A stretch of 64,000 nt of DNA, taken from the NCBI RefSeq assembly GCF_029784155.1, contig NC_073693.1, positions 153,237,442-153,301,441 of the forward strand, in the 5' to 3' direction. Source of the stretch: Uranotaenia lowii (lineage: Eukaryota; Arthropoda; Insecta; Diptera; Culicidae). Positions 11,690-23,099 of this stretch are shown one piece after another. Position numbers and translations under genes: made by a program. Every line of letters begins with the position of its first letter. Positions within the stretch are counted from its first letter, which is position 1. A model generated the notes under the pieces. That model was not told the DNA's origin and searched no databases. It saw nothing but the letters and a program-made list of their open reading frames with translations.

Positions 11690-13950
11690 GGCACCTTTTA
11701 TTTTAGCAAAACTAAAAAAAATATCATTATAATCCTCATTTATCAACAATTCTACAAATATAATTGGCTGAATGTCGGTGTAATTTTAAACAATTCCACT
11801 TTGGCAATAGGTATTATAACCTAGCAAGTATAATGAAATACATCGTGTCAACTAAAATAGACGTACAGAAATATTCACAATCAGAAAAACCCGACGATTG
11901 ATCCAGCGAACCAAAAATATTTTATTTTTGTTAAGCTATAGAATAATTTCATAATGAAATTGAAAACTTTTTGTAGTGTTCTAAACTGACGAGTTTTATT
12001 TATGAATCTTACAAACAAAGTTCTTTGAAACATCTTTTTTTTAACAATTCCGCCCTAAGGATTTTTCATATGTATGCACAAAGGGGCCTGGAACAATGTT
12101 CCACCGTCCAACATCCCCCGTCATCACACACCAGATAAAATAAAAATCTCCTGATTGCTTGTTTACTTTTACGCTATAAGGTTTTTCTTTTTTTTTTTGT
12201 TTGTTTGTGTCTAGCTAGCTACGGCATTTGCTCGAGTCAAGTGCTTCTCCACGAGAAAAACCACCCAGTTTGTTACACAAATACATTTGAATCAATCTGC
12301 ACATAATTGATACGGCAGCGGCATCCTACCACAAGATTCTCGAGCTAAGAGCAGGAAAATTGAGTGAACGCTAGCTAGAGGATATCGCGCTGGCTAGAGG
12401 AAAGAATTCATGCAACCTTCCGAACCAACCACACTGCTGTTGCTGCATTACTCGTTGGAAAACGAGTAACATAAAACTATACCACGGGACGAATCAAGGT
12501 AAAGGAGTCGCCGGATTTTTTTTTCAGATTGTGTATCACTATGCGAGTTTCCACGACCGACAATAGGGTCAATTGAGTGAAGTATTTTACTCTGGTACAG
12601 TTTAACTTTGTCTAAACAGACAGGTTCATTTTTTTTTAAATCAGTAATGTTTGAGAAAATTGAGAAATTTGAAATAAATAGCGAAAACTTAATTTTAGAA
12701 TTAGTTTGTGTTCATATTTAATAATTTAATTTGTAATATATAATATTCAAAAATAGTTAGCTACCGAAACCTTAAAAGGAACAAGATGCAATTCATGGTA
12801 CCTAGACTTTTTTTTTGACTAAAACAACATTCAGCACAACATTATCGTACAAAACCTAATCTCGCACCCTATACCTCATATATGTACACAATATGCACTA
12901 GGAAATATAATTGGTATGCAGCGAGATTTGCTGAGCTGAAGTACCAGACAGAGTCGTGATTGTTATGCATCTGACTCATTGAGCACATTTCAGGATATGA
13001 AAGAGGATTTCCGTTTGCCGCTGGGTTTGTGGAAAGCAAACCTGGATCCGTTCTTTTTGTAATTAAGTTTTTGCTTTCAATTGCTTTATTGTATTTGGAA
13101 ACCTAGACGAGCCATACTTTTGAATTAAGTTTTACTCCTAGATAGATATTATTTGGTTTTTTGCAATAAATAAACGTTACCGAACTTTTACCAATTTCGT
13201 CAATAGTTTCTGTTAGCATTTATTAATTAACTTGTCACATTCAAAAATCACTTGTTTGGCAGGAAAGCTATAAAAATAGTTTTTTTTTTCAGAAATTTAC
13301 TGTATTTCATGTAGTATTCATTTCATTTTTGGCCTAGAATAACTTCTCAAGCATGGTTTACAGTTCAAGTGAAGTGCAAGCAGAATAGCGGTGAACGTAA
13401 GAAAAAAAAAAGTCCGCAACAAAAATCGGGAAAATTAAAAAAAACAAAAAGAAATAAAAAACAATCTGGAGGGGTTTTCTATCAGTTCAAAATGCATTCT
13501 TCAACCCGTGCTCATCTTCTCCATATCTAGAGAGATACTAAATAAGTTACGGTAATCGAGTTGTTCAGCAGGAAACTTTCGTTAGATCAGGGCCCCCGAG
13601 GCATGTTTGTGCGGACCGCGAGACTTTTCTCAAATTATTTTTTTTCCTGACTTCTTTTCAACACGGATTTTTAATCATCCCAAAATACTTGTCCATACCT
13701 ATTTTAAAAAATATATATTTTAGTAACTTAATTAAATCTGCACTTCACTTGTTCGTAGTTGCATTTTTCATGCAATCATTCATATTGTGTTCTTTTAAAG
13801 TCATGTATGCAATATTATTTTATTCAAACCCATGAACGCGGATCGAGAGAGCAAACAATATATTCGGAGGCTACAGATGATAACAGACATTTCTAAGTCC
13901 GTTATTGAGATTATTATTCTTTCGTGTTAAGCAATGACAACGTTGTATCA
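11690..13950. other. Intron sequence, no gene recognised
   Basis: AT-rich DNA. A less AT-biased patch at about 12200-12520 contains several ctagctag phrases but no convincing exon. The rest shows only homopolymer runs and short frames. Confidence 0.4.
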
Positions 13951-13961
13951 TACGATGTACT

Positions 13962-14062
13962 TGTACGGTACAACTGTGATCGATGTTTACTCTTGGGCTC
14001 GAACTCACGAACATCTGCTCAGAAAGCAACTGACGTGCCAACTGAGCTATATCACAAGCCCT
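13962..14062 (-). mobile_element. tRNA-derived SINE head (truncated copy)
   Basis: Minus strand: A box tagctcagttggcacg and B box gagttcgagcccaag, followed by the family phrase gtaaacatcgatcacagttg. The same head occurs at 21740-21842, where the body and A-rich tail are also present. Here the body is not recognisable. Confidence 0.8.
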
Positions 14063-14129
14063 AGAGAAAAGTTGATTAACAAAGACTCTGTTAACGATTT
14101 TAGATTTCTTATCGACATGACTCAGCATT

Positions 14130-15772
14130 AAATCCTAGAAAAATTCTTAATTTTTGACAAAATAATATACTATGCCATTCTGTGATTCAACACAAAAAGT
14201 TTGATACGAATATCTATGATGCTGTTTTCAGAAATATATCAGATCAAGCCAAACATCGATGAATTGTGTAATTTTTACTTGAAATCAAGCAGTCCTCATT
14301 CCCAAAATCATAAGATTTTCATAAATCAGCTTAGGAAAGCCTATCTCAGTGATATCTGAATTAAATTAAGAACATTCAGGAAATCTTTTAAAAAAATTCT
14401 AGAATCAAGAATGCAAACTGTAACTTTGACAGTTTTTTACACAGGGTTTTAACTAGAAAACGGTTCAAACATTCCCAGAAAGACCTTTTAAAAAATTTTG
14501 TTTCAAATGAAAAGGGAAGCAATATTATGTCTTTGTTAGTAAAAATCAATACCTATTCGCGAAAAAGTTCAAATCGATTAAAAATTTAAATTATTTAAAA
14601 ATGATCAAGATTTAGTGAGCTTCAGCTACTATTATCCACCTTATATTTAAAAAACGGGTTTAATTTCCGTTGTCTTTAAATTTAAGAATTCGTTTTATTT
14701 CCCCTTATTCAGTCATGTTTTCGTTAAATAAATTTCTTTATTAAAATTTTCGCATAGCTTTGCTAACTATTAGAAAATTAATTTTTGAGTGCGGCCCGCC
14801 GAGAAGATTTCAAATTCAAAGTGGCCCGTTGCTTTAAACGGTTGCCCCTGCTTTAGATAAATTATAAATTGGCACAACAACGATTTAATGATCGATTCCA
14901 GAGTCATAAATATCTTACTCGTTAATTTTAGAAAAAAATATTAAATTTTCCAAAACAAAACTAAAAGTTGAAAGAAGACGAGACACACATTTTAAAGGAT
15001 CATTCTCATCATGAGTTTTTGTTATCTGAGTATATTGAAAAATATTCATTTTTGGGGGGGAATTTCATATAAGCTCACTTCTTGTTTTATTAAGAAAACA
15101 TCGAAAAAATTATTAAAAAACTAAAAACTGTTAACAGTAATAACAGCTACTCCACTATTATTAAAATTGTGCCAAAGATTTGGTTTGGCATTGACTCAAT
15201 TGGATTATCCAAGAGTTTTGTTCTAGTCGACTGAAAAATTGTTAATCTTTAAGTTCCTTCGTATCTTTCATGTTTGTAGCCCAAGGACTGATCCAAACTT
15301 CTGATAATCACTTTCACACGGAAAATTATTCTTTTTCTTGAAGAACCCAACCATTTTTTTTTCTTGAGGACATGAATCATGCCATTATTTAACAGAAAGA
15401 TAATTTTTACATTCATAATATCCTCTGTAAATAGGATCAGTACACTGTCTAGTAATTCTGTGTAGTTATTTTGAATTATGATTATTTGAATTATGGCTTT
15501 TCCCACTAATCAAATCCGTACCATGAGACTGTCTCCTCTCAAGTTTCAGTTCTGCTCTGCCTGGGGATGTTTTCGAAGATCATGATAAATTTGAGTATAA
15601 AGCTTACTTCAGATAGAATTGTAATTAAAACAATTGCCTTATTTCCGTTACTTTTTATTGAATTCAAGATCTTTTTTTTTATACAAATGTAGCGTTTTCT
15701 TCATACTTTTAAGAAAAATAAAGGATAAAATTATTCGTTACGGAAATCTCGAATTAGTGATAAGAATAAACT
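14130..15772. other. Intron sequence, nothing recognised
   Basis: Very AT-rich with short frames only. No splice-flanked coding segment, tRNA-like promoter or terminal repeats were found. Confidence 0.4.
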
Positions 15773-16310
15773 GCAAAAATGATTGTATCCCATTTACCCG
15801 AAAACTTTTGCCCAAAATAAATTTTCCTTAGAATGACAAATACCCGAAATCAAAACCCAGAATGAACCTTTTTCCAGGAAAAAATTCCCTATAATGCACC
15901 ATTTACCAGAATCGACCATATCCCAGATTTTTTTTCCCCAGAATGGAACATTTCCCAGAATGGCACAAATCCCAGATTTTTTCCCCTAGTATTCTCAAAA
16001 TGATTTTTTAAATGAAACTACAGGTTTGAAATTTTCCAACTAAATTTGTTTTTCAACCAATATTGTGCTTTGTTTATGGTGTGGGTACTTAAATTTTGTA
16101 TAATTTGTTTATTTGTTTATTATCTTGAAATCATCTGACAAAGGTGGGTGTCTGAATGATTAAAATCTAAATCTAGGTTTACATAAATCGTTTGCTAGTT
16201 TCTTAACCGTTCACTCATGCTTTGCTCAATCCGTTGTTTGAAAGTCGCAATGGACACATTAAAATCGAATAGGGTATAAAAACGGAGGAAGCATATTTTT
16301 GCGGAACGAA

Positions 16311-16849
16311 GGCTGATGTCAAGCTGAGGCGACAAGCAGCGCAACACGTTCACACGACATACCTGCTCTCATTTGATCTCCATGGAAAAAGCGCAGACCT
16401 GTCAAGCTGAGCGCATTGGTAAGCGCGTCAAAGCTGATGCCAGGGTGTTTTGAAGCGCGACAAGTAGAAAATCCAATGGGAATGTTGTTTTTTCTCGGTT
16501 AAAAGCAGTGATTTCGGGTTCGTAGATTTGTGATAATAAACTAAATAATATCTGAATCGACGAGAAAATTTTCAAAAATTCTTAATTCCCGGAAAAAAAA
16601 ACAAAGAATTTTGTCGGTTGAAATTTCGTCCTTTTCGCAATCCGGATCATGATCTGATGAGTTTTTAATTGCTCCCTAAAGAAAGGAGACGATTCAAGCA
16701 TTATCAGATGTAGAGAAATGATAATGTGATGTGTAGTGAATTTTGAAAGCGCCATGGCGCACCAGCATGACATACCAATGCGTTGCATTGCTTTCTTATT
16801 GGAATTTATAACGCAAAGCGATGCTTGTCGCCTCAGCTTGACATCAGCC
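16311..16849. mobile_element. Harbinger-type MITE inside the LINE, 539 bp
   Basis: Ends ggctgatgtcaagctgaggc and its inverted partner gcctcagcttgacatcagcc, with GAA flanking both sides (16308-16310, 16850-16852). It is the same family as 11118-11686 but clearly diverged. When removed, the LINE C-terminal frame continues across the site. Confidence 0.8.
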
Positions 16850-18600
16850 GAAGGGGGTCGTTACTGCCATAGCGCGTACTTCGTGGTTCCAATGAGAGCC
16901 AGTCTCGATTACGAAGGGTTCGTTCTAGAGCATAAATATTACAACGGGAAAGTAGCCAACAGCAGTCAATTTCATTTCTCAGGATCTTTGCCACGAACAG
17001 TGATCGACCAATGGATTGACGATCCGCCAGCGTATGGAGTCCAAGCAGAAGAGCACATCGTTGTGGATAGGGCGGTAGTTTTAATGGGTTTTCCCAAGGT
17101 ATTTCACGGAGAGCATACCGCACAAATCGCCGTTGAATTGCTTCGAAACGCGCAACCCACAAAGCCTCAAACGGCTACCATACCAGATTTACAGACTCCA
17201 ATATTGATCGAACCAGTCAGCAATACAAAGCTCGCAGGCAGACGGGATCGGTGAATTCTGTACTCAGGCGTATAATGAATCCCAGCATCCTGTTGGCCTT
17301 CTCTAGTACCACAGAGTAATGGGGCTTAAAAGTCATATGACTGTCCAATAAAACTCCAAGATCCTTTATTCTGATCCACACGTTGCAGTGACTCACCCAG
17401 TATTCTGTATTCATATAGGAATGGATGTTTCCTCCGACCGAATGTAATAACACAACACTTAGCAACGCTTAAAACCAGTAAATTATCAGCACACAGGTTC
17501 ACAACCATGTCCAGGAAGCCTTGTAACTCGTAACAATCAGCTTAACTGTTCATGACCAAAAATATTTTTAGGTCGTCCGCGTACAGGAGAACTCCACAGC
17601 CAATTAGAAGCAAATTAATGTCATTACAGAACATTGTAAACAACAGAGGGCCCAAATTGCTGCCTTGTAGAACCCCAGTTTTTGGAATAAAATCAGGAGA
17701 TTCTGCAGAACCAATTCCAACAGCTGAACGGCGATTCGTAAGATAACTTTTTATCCAAGCACAAAGTCGTTCAGAACATCCCAAACGCTGCAATTTTTTC
17801 AGGAGAATATCGTGATTCACTGAATCGAATGCAGCCGAAATATCAGTATAAATTGCATCAATTTGTTTTCCGCCATCCATTTCTGATATGCAATATGATG
17901 TAAAAACTGATATGCAGTATGATGTAATGGCAATTCTGTCATTGAGTTGGAGTACCGCAGGCAGACCGGATTCCTTTCGTTTTGAGTTGACAAATTTCCA
18001 AAATTTCAAAAACGGTTGTAACTGCGATATCTTCTTGTAGCAACGTTCAATTTCATATTAGTGAAAGGGCACCTGGAGCTAGTGAACTTTCTAAGTAATT
18101 TAGAACGTAACTGTTTCAACCGCCTTAGGCGTCCATTACTCCAGGGAGGTCGAAGAGGAGGTCGCACCAAAGTTACCGATTCGTTAAAAACATCATCCAA
18201 AATTGAGCAAAATACTCTCACGACAATATCAACGTCCGTACAATTGAGGAAATCCATCCAATCGATTTCCGAAAGGATTCGATTCATTGTGTCAAAACCT
18301 GCGCGATTGAAGTTGCGAGCTGAAGTATCGAACGTCTCATCAAAAACGAATCGATAGGGTTTGGAAAAGAGATATCAAAATTGAACGGAGAATGGTACAT
18401 ATCAATCTGAACAACGGCATCAATGGCCTCAGTGACCGAGCTAATTGAGATAGATTCGTCCGTAAAAACCAAATCCAGCGTTCGGTTTTGAGAATTTCGT
18501 AGAGAGTTTCTTTGATTCATTCCATTCAGTTGCATTTCATGGTCCTTTAAAAACCGTTTTGATATCCGACTCCTCATGTTGCGCGTTCGAACTTGAAAGA
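16850..18600 (-). pseudogene. LINE pol pseudogene (EN C-terminus, RT, C-terminal domain)
   Basis: Broken reading frames together spell a Jockey/CR1-group pol. Endonuclease end: GMNQRNSLRNSQNRTLDLVF (about 18.5 kb). RT: AIYTDISAAFDSVNHDILLK, VLQGSNLGPLLF and the catalytic LLYADDLKIF (17.6 kb). Connection: IKDLGVLLDSHMTFKPH. C-terminus: EAIQRRFVRYALREIPWENP (about 17.1 kb). At least four frame changes and stops separate these blocks, so it is inactive. Related copies lie at 25147-26750 and 57847-60335. Confidence 0.85.
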
Positions 18601-18649
18601 CGTTTTGTCCTTCACGCTGATGCTTGTCGCGGGGCCGCCGCTTACGACG

Positions 18650-19663
18650 CACACAGAGGTAAAACATGAAAAAGGCGATCAAAACTATTTTCTGCCGATA
18701 CTATGCATTTTAGACCTATAGTGTCTTCGATACAAATGAACAACATTACAAGGGCTATAAAATCAGTTTTTTGAAAAAAAAAATGATCAATCCACCTAGC
18801 AGTGAGTTAGAAAAACTAACATTTATAATATCCACTTTGGTGCTATGTTTATTGTCTGAGAAAAGTTTTTAGTTTGTACCAATTCTAGCAACTTTGCCGA
18901 ATAAGTCATTGCTGTATCAATAATCGTATCAAAGTTATGACAATTTTTATAAAAATATCATCATTTTTCAGTTTTTTCAACATAACTTTTTTGCGAGTGG
19001 TTTTTCCTATCAAATATGTTCTAGAGAGTTTTGGAGACAGTAAAGTTACACCTTTTTGTTGAATATACTGTATAACAATTTTCAAGTTTAAACAAGATAT
19101 CCTCAAAATACTTCACACAAATAGTCATTTTTAACTGGTTATATCTCCTGAGTTCGGACGAGTTCAGTTACATATTTTACAGTTTTGCAGAAAATTATCA
19201 CCTTTCACACAACATACAATTCAAGGGGCCAATTGTTATCTTCATAGTGTACCTAAATGTCAATAGAAGAGATCCAAAAATGAAGTTTTTATACTAGAGA
19301 TGTACCGAATATTCGGTCGGCCGAATATTCGGCGCCGAATACCGCAAAAAAAACCGTTAAGCCGAATATTCGGCTTACCGAATAGTTGAACTAGGTATTC
19401 GGCCGAACAGGCCGAATATTTATGTTTTCAAATATTTACAAAAACAGTCTTCTCAAATTTTTCAACTGATGTTGGATAATTTATTAAATATCCAAAAGTA
19501 ATGTTGAAAAACCTTCAAAATCATCAAAAATTTATGTTTTCAGTTAAACATTTTAGATGCAATAGTAATGTTGTTCATTTGTCTCGAAGACACTATAGGT
19601 CTAAAACGCATAGTATCGGCAGAAATAGTTTTGATCGCCTTTTTCATGTTTTACCCCTGTGTG
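18650..19663. mobile_element. Transib-like foldback element, about 1.0 kb
   Basis: Perfect 5-bp target duplication CGACG (18645-18649, 19664-19668). Left end cacacagaggtaaaacatg and right end catgttttacccctgtgtg are inverted repeats extending about 100 bp. The remaining right arm is disrupted by the CCGAATATTCGG element at about 19296-19560. Terminal and internal sequence is homologous to the foldback at 33176-34674. No transposase frame. Confidence 0.78.
19296..19560. mobile_element. MITE with CCGAATATTCGG palindromes, about 260 bp
   Basis: Begins tagagatgtaccgaatattc, followed by several gccgaatattcgg phrases, then a tract (caactgatgttggataattt) that is nearly identical at 30380-30400. The second copy is at 30236-30475. 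The ends resemble short hAT-type MITEs, but I could not fix a target duplication. Confidence 0.55.
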
Positions 19664-20027
19664 CGACGGCGGGTCGGCGGCCACCTCGGCGGCTTTGTGC
19701 CGCCTCGACCCTTCATCCTCGTTAGTTGCGGCTTTGCCGCAAAAGAATAGTATTATTTGAACCCAATTTTTGTGAAAAAATCCATTTGAATTTTTTAAAT
19801 TTCAGTTTGGACAAATATATTAAATTTTCTGGGAAATTGCAATTCTGGCGAAAAAAAATCTGAGAAATGGTTCATTCTAGTAAATTTTCTTCTGGGAAAA
19901 AAAATCTGGTAAATGGTGCATTCTGGGAAAAAATTTTTTGGGGAAGTGGATTTCTGGTGATTGAAATTCTGGTGATTTTTCATTCTGGGCAATGGTTTTC
20001 GGGAAAATGGAGTACAACCGCAAAAAT

Positions 20028-21620
20028 AGGAATTTCTACCAATGCATTACTCACCCGTGTACACAAATAAAACCCAAATGCCCATTTTCCTTTACTTTTG
20101 TGAACGTTACATTAAAATTCTGGATGAGTTTTGAACGAAAACGAAGCTTTTAAAACCACAGGGTTTGAAAAATTCGAAAATGATCCCAAATCGACTCAGT
20201 CTACTTTACACGCAGCTTGACGGCAACGCTCTATAGATGCATATTGAAATTTCTCAACATGTTTACTTCACGAAACTGTTTTACTGTCACCAAGGCTTGC
20301 TTAGCTTTGATCGACTTGGTGATAATAAAGAAGCTTGGCCCCTTTTCGTTGAACTACCGGTTCATAGTTGGTCCTCGGAAATACGGACATCCATTTTAAA
20401 AGACTTTTGAAGTGATCGTTGCACGTCTTGGGGTTACGGCTGCACCCCTGCAACACAGTAGGATTACACATTGTAATTCACTATCGAATTTCGCTTTACG
20501 AAAGTGGAAAGATGTCTGTTCTGAGGTAATATAGAGTTCCTTTTAAAGGAACAGCTAGGAAACAAGCTTTGAACGCCTTCACGTACAAATTTATTTACAC
20601 TTTCAAAGGTGCCTCTTCACTAAGATTAGCAAAGATGATTCAAAATTATCCAAATCAATGCATACAAAATTCGTTGATTATTATTCTCAAGCCATATTCT
20701 TACTCGTGTAACTGTTTTTATAGTTTGCTTTTCACCAAAAAGTTCATAGCATAGGCAAAACAAATTTCAAAGAAAATCTATCTTCTTAAACTTATCGAGC
20801 AACATGTACTTAAATTGAATGAGTATTACAAATATCATGCTAAGCAATGATTACAAGCAATTTGAATTCAGAATAAGGAGCCGGCTAAAGGGTTCGTCCA
20901 TATTAACAGTTCAAATGTTTTTGCAATAATTGCGTTACTTTCCAATAACTCCTGTTATTCAAGTAGGAATAAATAAATAAGAACTATAATAAACTCCTCC
21001 TCGTCCTACATGAGAAAATAAACATGCAAAAAAAAATGATGCTGATCGAGGCGAAAATTCACTCGCAAGGGTTTTATGGCATGGTCAATCGATCTCTGAT
21101 TTCAATGTTGGCATCGAATGACAGAAAAAGGGGTCGTCCATATTAACAGTTTAATATTTCGCAATAACTGAGTGATTATTGAGATTGGATTGGATTGAGG
21201 TCAACATTCATACATAGGATCGTCATTTGTATTAATATTTTATGCAATTTGTCGTGAAAATGTATCGCCATTATCAATCAAACACTAACTTTTTATCACA
21301 CATTTTATTAAATATTGAAAGCGAAACGGAGTTCGTATGGGATACATTGACATGATTTTACAACACCTTCGGTATATTACATCTGCACCACATTTTTTAT
21401 ATTTTTTGCAAAATTTCTGATTGAAAGTATATCGAAAAATCAAGTTTGATATGATTTTATTCTAGTGAAGTTATGATACATATAAGGTTTTATATAAATA
21501 GATTGGAAGTAACAAAAGTCTATCGAAAATCAAGAAGAAGAATGGAAATGGAAAATTATGCTGCTATAAAAAAAATCTCTTCCTATCGGATAACTTCAGT
21601 ATGAGATGGTTTTCTGTCGC
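20028..21620. other. Intron sequence, no gene recognised
   Basis: Mostly AT-rich. The stretch 20108-20205 is an inverted relative of 27033-27130 (shared phrase gactcagtct / agactgagtcgatttggg). A minus-strand frame at about 20440-20300 has some coding-like composition but no domain I recognise. A direct repeat gtccatattaacagtt occurs at about 20896 and 21134. Confidence 0.4.
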
Positions 21621-21630
21621 CGAATTTTAT

Positions 21631-21844
21631 TTTATTTATTTTATTTATTTTTTTTTGTTTCGATTATAGTCGTTTTACCATCTTTATGGCATTCGCGACT
21701 TTATCAACGTTGCAGTTGGCGGAAAGTTATTGAAAAACTTGTCCGGTACAACTGTGTTCGATGTTTACTCTTGGGCTCGAACTCGTGGACATCGGCTCAG
21801 GAGACAACAGACTTGCCAACTGAGCTATATCACAAGCCCTATCT
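21631..21844 (-). mobile_element. tRNA-derived SINE, near full length
   Basis: Minus strand from about 21842: A box tagctcagttggcaag, B box gagttcgagcccaag, then body phrases gtaaacatcgaacacagttg and gccataaagatggtaaaacg, ending in an A/T-rich tail (aaaataaataaaataaa type). An 8-bp repeat AATTTTAT flanks it (21623-21630, 21845-21852). A head-only copy lies at 13962-14062. The structure is typical of mosquito tRNA-derived SINEs. Confidence 0.82.
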
Positions 21845-21852
21845 AATTTTAT

Positions 21853-22800
21853 ACATGAGGTCGACATAGCGGGAAGAAGCATTTTTTTCTTGTCGTCCCA
21901 TTGGTTTCATATTTCGTAATTTGCAGTCTCCACTGAACAAATCTTTTCTAAATCAACGCATTATAAACCTACAATTTCTCTTTATTACAAACCGATTTAA
22001 ACCGAGCCTGAGTCTTTAATCGAAACACGCCACCAAACAAAAACGCTTGAGATCTGTCTTCTTCCGGTTCAGTAATCACACCGCGGAAAAATTCAACTAG
22101 AGCAAAATGTAAAAAAAAACAACGCTTGAACAGGAAAATTATACCGTAGATGGTGCACAGATAACCTTGACACGATAGGAAAAGACTATTTCTGAAACAG
22201 AACTCTTTTTTTTCTTCATCTCGTCCATCCGGCCTGAAACAAGAAGAACGTGTATGTTGTGTACCATGGTACTGTAAAGTTGTAGAAAAAAGTAAGAAAC
22301 GTGGAAAAGCGGAAACCCCTTTCCGTTTATTTTGTTGATGTGGATTATGCTCATATCGCAAACTTGGCACATCTCGAGACTCGTTGACGGTATCTGCACC
22401 ATATCGAACCTAGCCGGTGTGGAAACTGTGCTCTGCTCATGCAAATTGTATCGCAATCGCCGGTATGGCTGCGATAAGTTTTGAGCACCTCTTCTTTACG
22501 TAGGTATATGCTAATAAATGTAGTCGAGGGAAGAGGTAAGGCAGCAGCCATAAACATAATTTGACTTCTAGTGGTTGGCCAAAAAAGTTTTTATCCCTCG
22601 GTAAACTGCATTGTGAAGGACTTTTCCGTTATCAAATATTATGCAATGTAAATTGAAAACACAAACTGAATTGGTCAAATAAATTGTGGAATATTATTGT
22701 CAGTATAGGTAAGTAGTAGAAACTTCTTGTCACAGTCGATATCTTTAATCTGGCTTAAATTTTACGTCAAATAATCGTTGTTATGGGTTTTAATTATTTA
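21853..22800. other. Intron sequence near trio exon 1, nothing recognised
   Basis: Moderately complex sequence with overlapping short minus-strand frames at 21969-22557. None shows a known domain or convincing splice sites, and most depend on non-ATG starts. Confidence 0.35.
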
Positions 22801-22848
22801 AAAAATGAACTAGCTATGTTTTGAAAAAAAGAAGGGTTTCCAACTCAC

Positions 22849-23027
22849 CTGGGTATGCCGATGAAGTAGCTGACGACCCGCTTGATGTCCTCGGGTTTGA
22901 CCCGCTCCCGCTTGGTGGTGGCCGGGAAGCAGATGATGGGACCACCCCGATTGTCCCGGCCACCGGACAGCAGCGCAAACCGTTCTTGCAGCAGCGGCAG
23001 GATGTCCAACGCCCGTACGCCGTCCAT
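22849..23027 (-). CDS. trio: Trio Rho guanine-nucleotide exchange factor, first coding exon
   Basis: Encodes 59 residues plus two bases from ATG at 23027: the start of the CRAL-TRIO/Sec14 domain. The landmarks LDILPLLQERFALLSGGRD, NRGGPIICFPA and DIKRVVSYFIGIP match the Trio/Kalirin N-terminus. The donor ag|gtgagt follows 22849. I chose this ATG because the reading frame, although open upstream to about 23090, has no earlier ATG after its in-frame stop. An upstream splice acceptor adding N-terminal residues cannot be excluded. Vertebrate Trio has a longer, poorly conserved leader before this point. The exon is markedly GC-richer than its surroundings, as expected for a conserved coding exon. 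Confidence 0.9.
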
Positions 23028-23099
23028 GGCCACTGCTGCTCGGCTTTCGGGGCCACGTGGACGAACCGGCTGTTGTATCGTAGTAGCTATTCTGCCTGT

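Larger units (their letters stand above)
16103..18649 (-). mobile_element. Jockey/CR1-group LINE, 3' part
   Basis: The element runs right to left. The end of the endonuclease domain is at about 18.6-18.3 kb, the RT at 18.0-17.5 kb and the C-terminal region at 17.5-16.25 kb. It finishes in an A/T-rich tail aataaacaaataaacaaat at about 16103-16122. It is interrupted by the MITE 16311-16849. The 5' side abuts the Transib-like foldback at 18650, and GC-rich sequence resuming at 19664 may be its continuation. Confidence 0.8.
15781..20019. mobile_element. MULE-like composite element, 4.24 kb, with nested insertions
   Basis: Ends gattgtatcccatttacccg (15781) and cgggaaaatggagtacaacc (to 20019) are inverted partners. 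An 8-bp direct repeat GCAAAAAT lies outside both (15773-15780, 20020-20027). Each arm of about 220 bp is a degenerate array of cccagaatgg-type motifs (left 15830-16000, right 19800-20010 in inverted orientation). Long arms with an 8-9 bp duplication suggest a Mutator-like non-autonomous element, though other superfamilies are possible. It encloses a LINE, a Harbinger MITE and a Transib-like foldback. Confidence 0.7.
2997..22848 (-). other. trio: trio intron 1 (about 19.85 kb, TE-filled)
   Basis: The donor gtgagt begins at 22848 and the acceptor ag ends at 2997. The splice is phase 2 and reconstitutes the conserved IP-S-D/E-E junction of the Sec14 domain. The intron contains no recognisable trio exon. 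It holds the nested transposons listed separately, including a palindromic pair of arms near 6.1-10.7 kb that would fold in the primary transcript. Confidence 0.85.

Noticed and set aside
11033..14062. Genuine tRNA genes at the A/B-box segments
   Set aside because: No complete acceptor stem or plausible anticodon arm; the segments recur with SINE bodies or in foldbacks.
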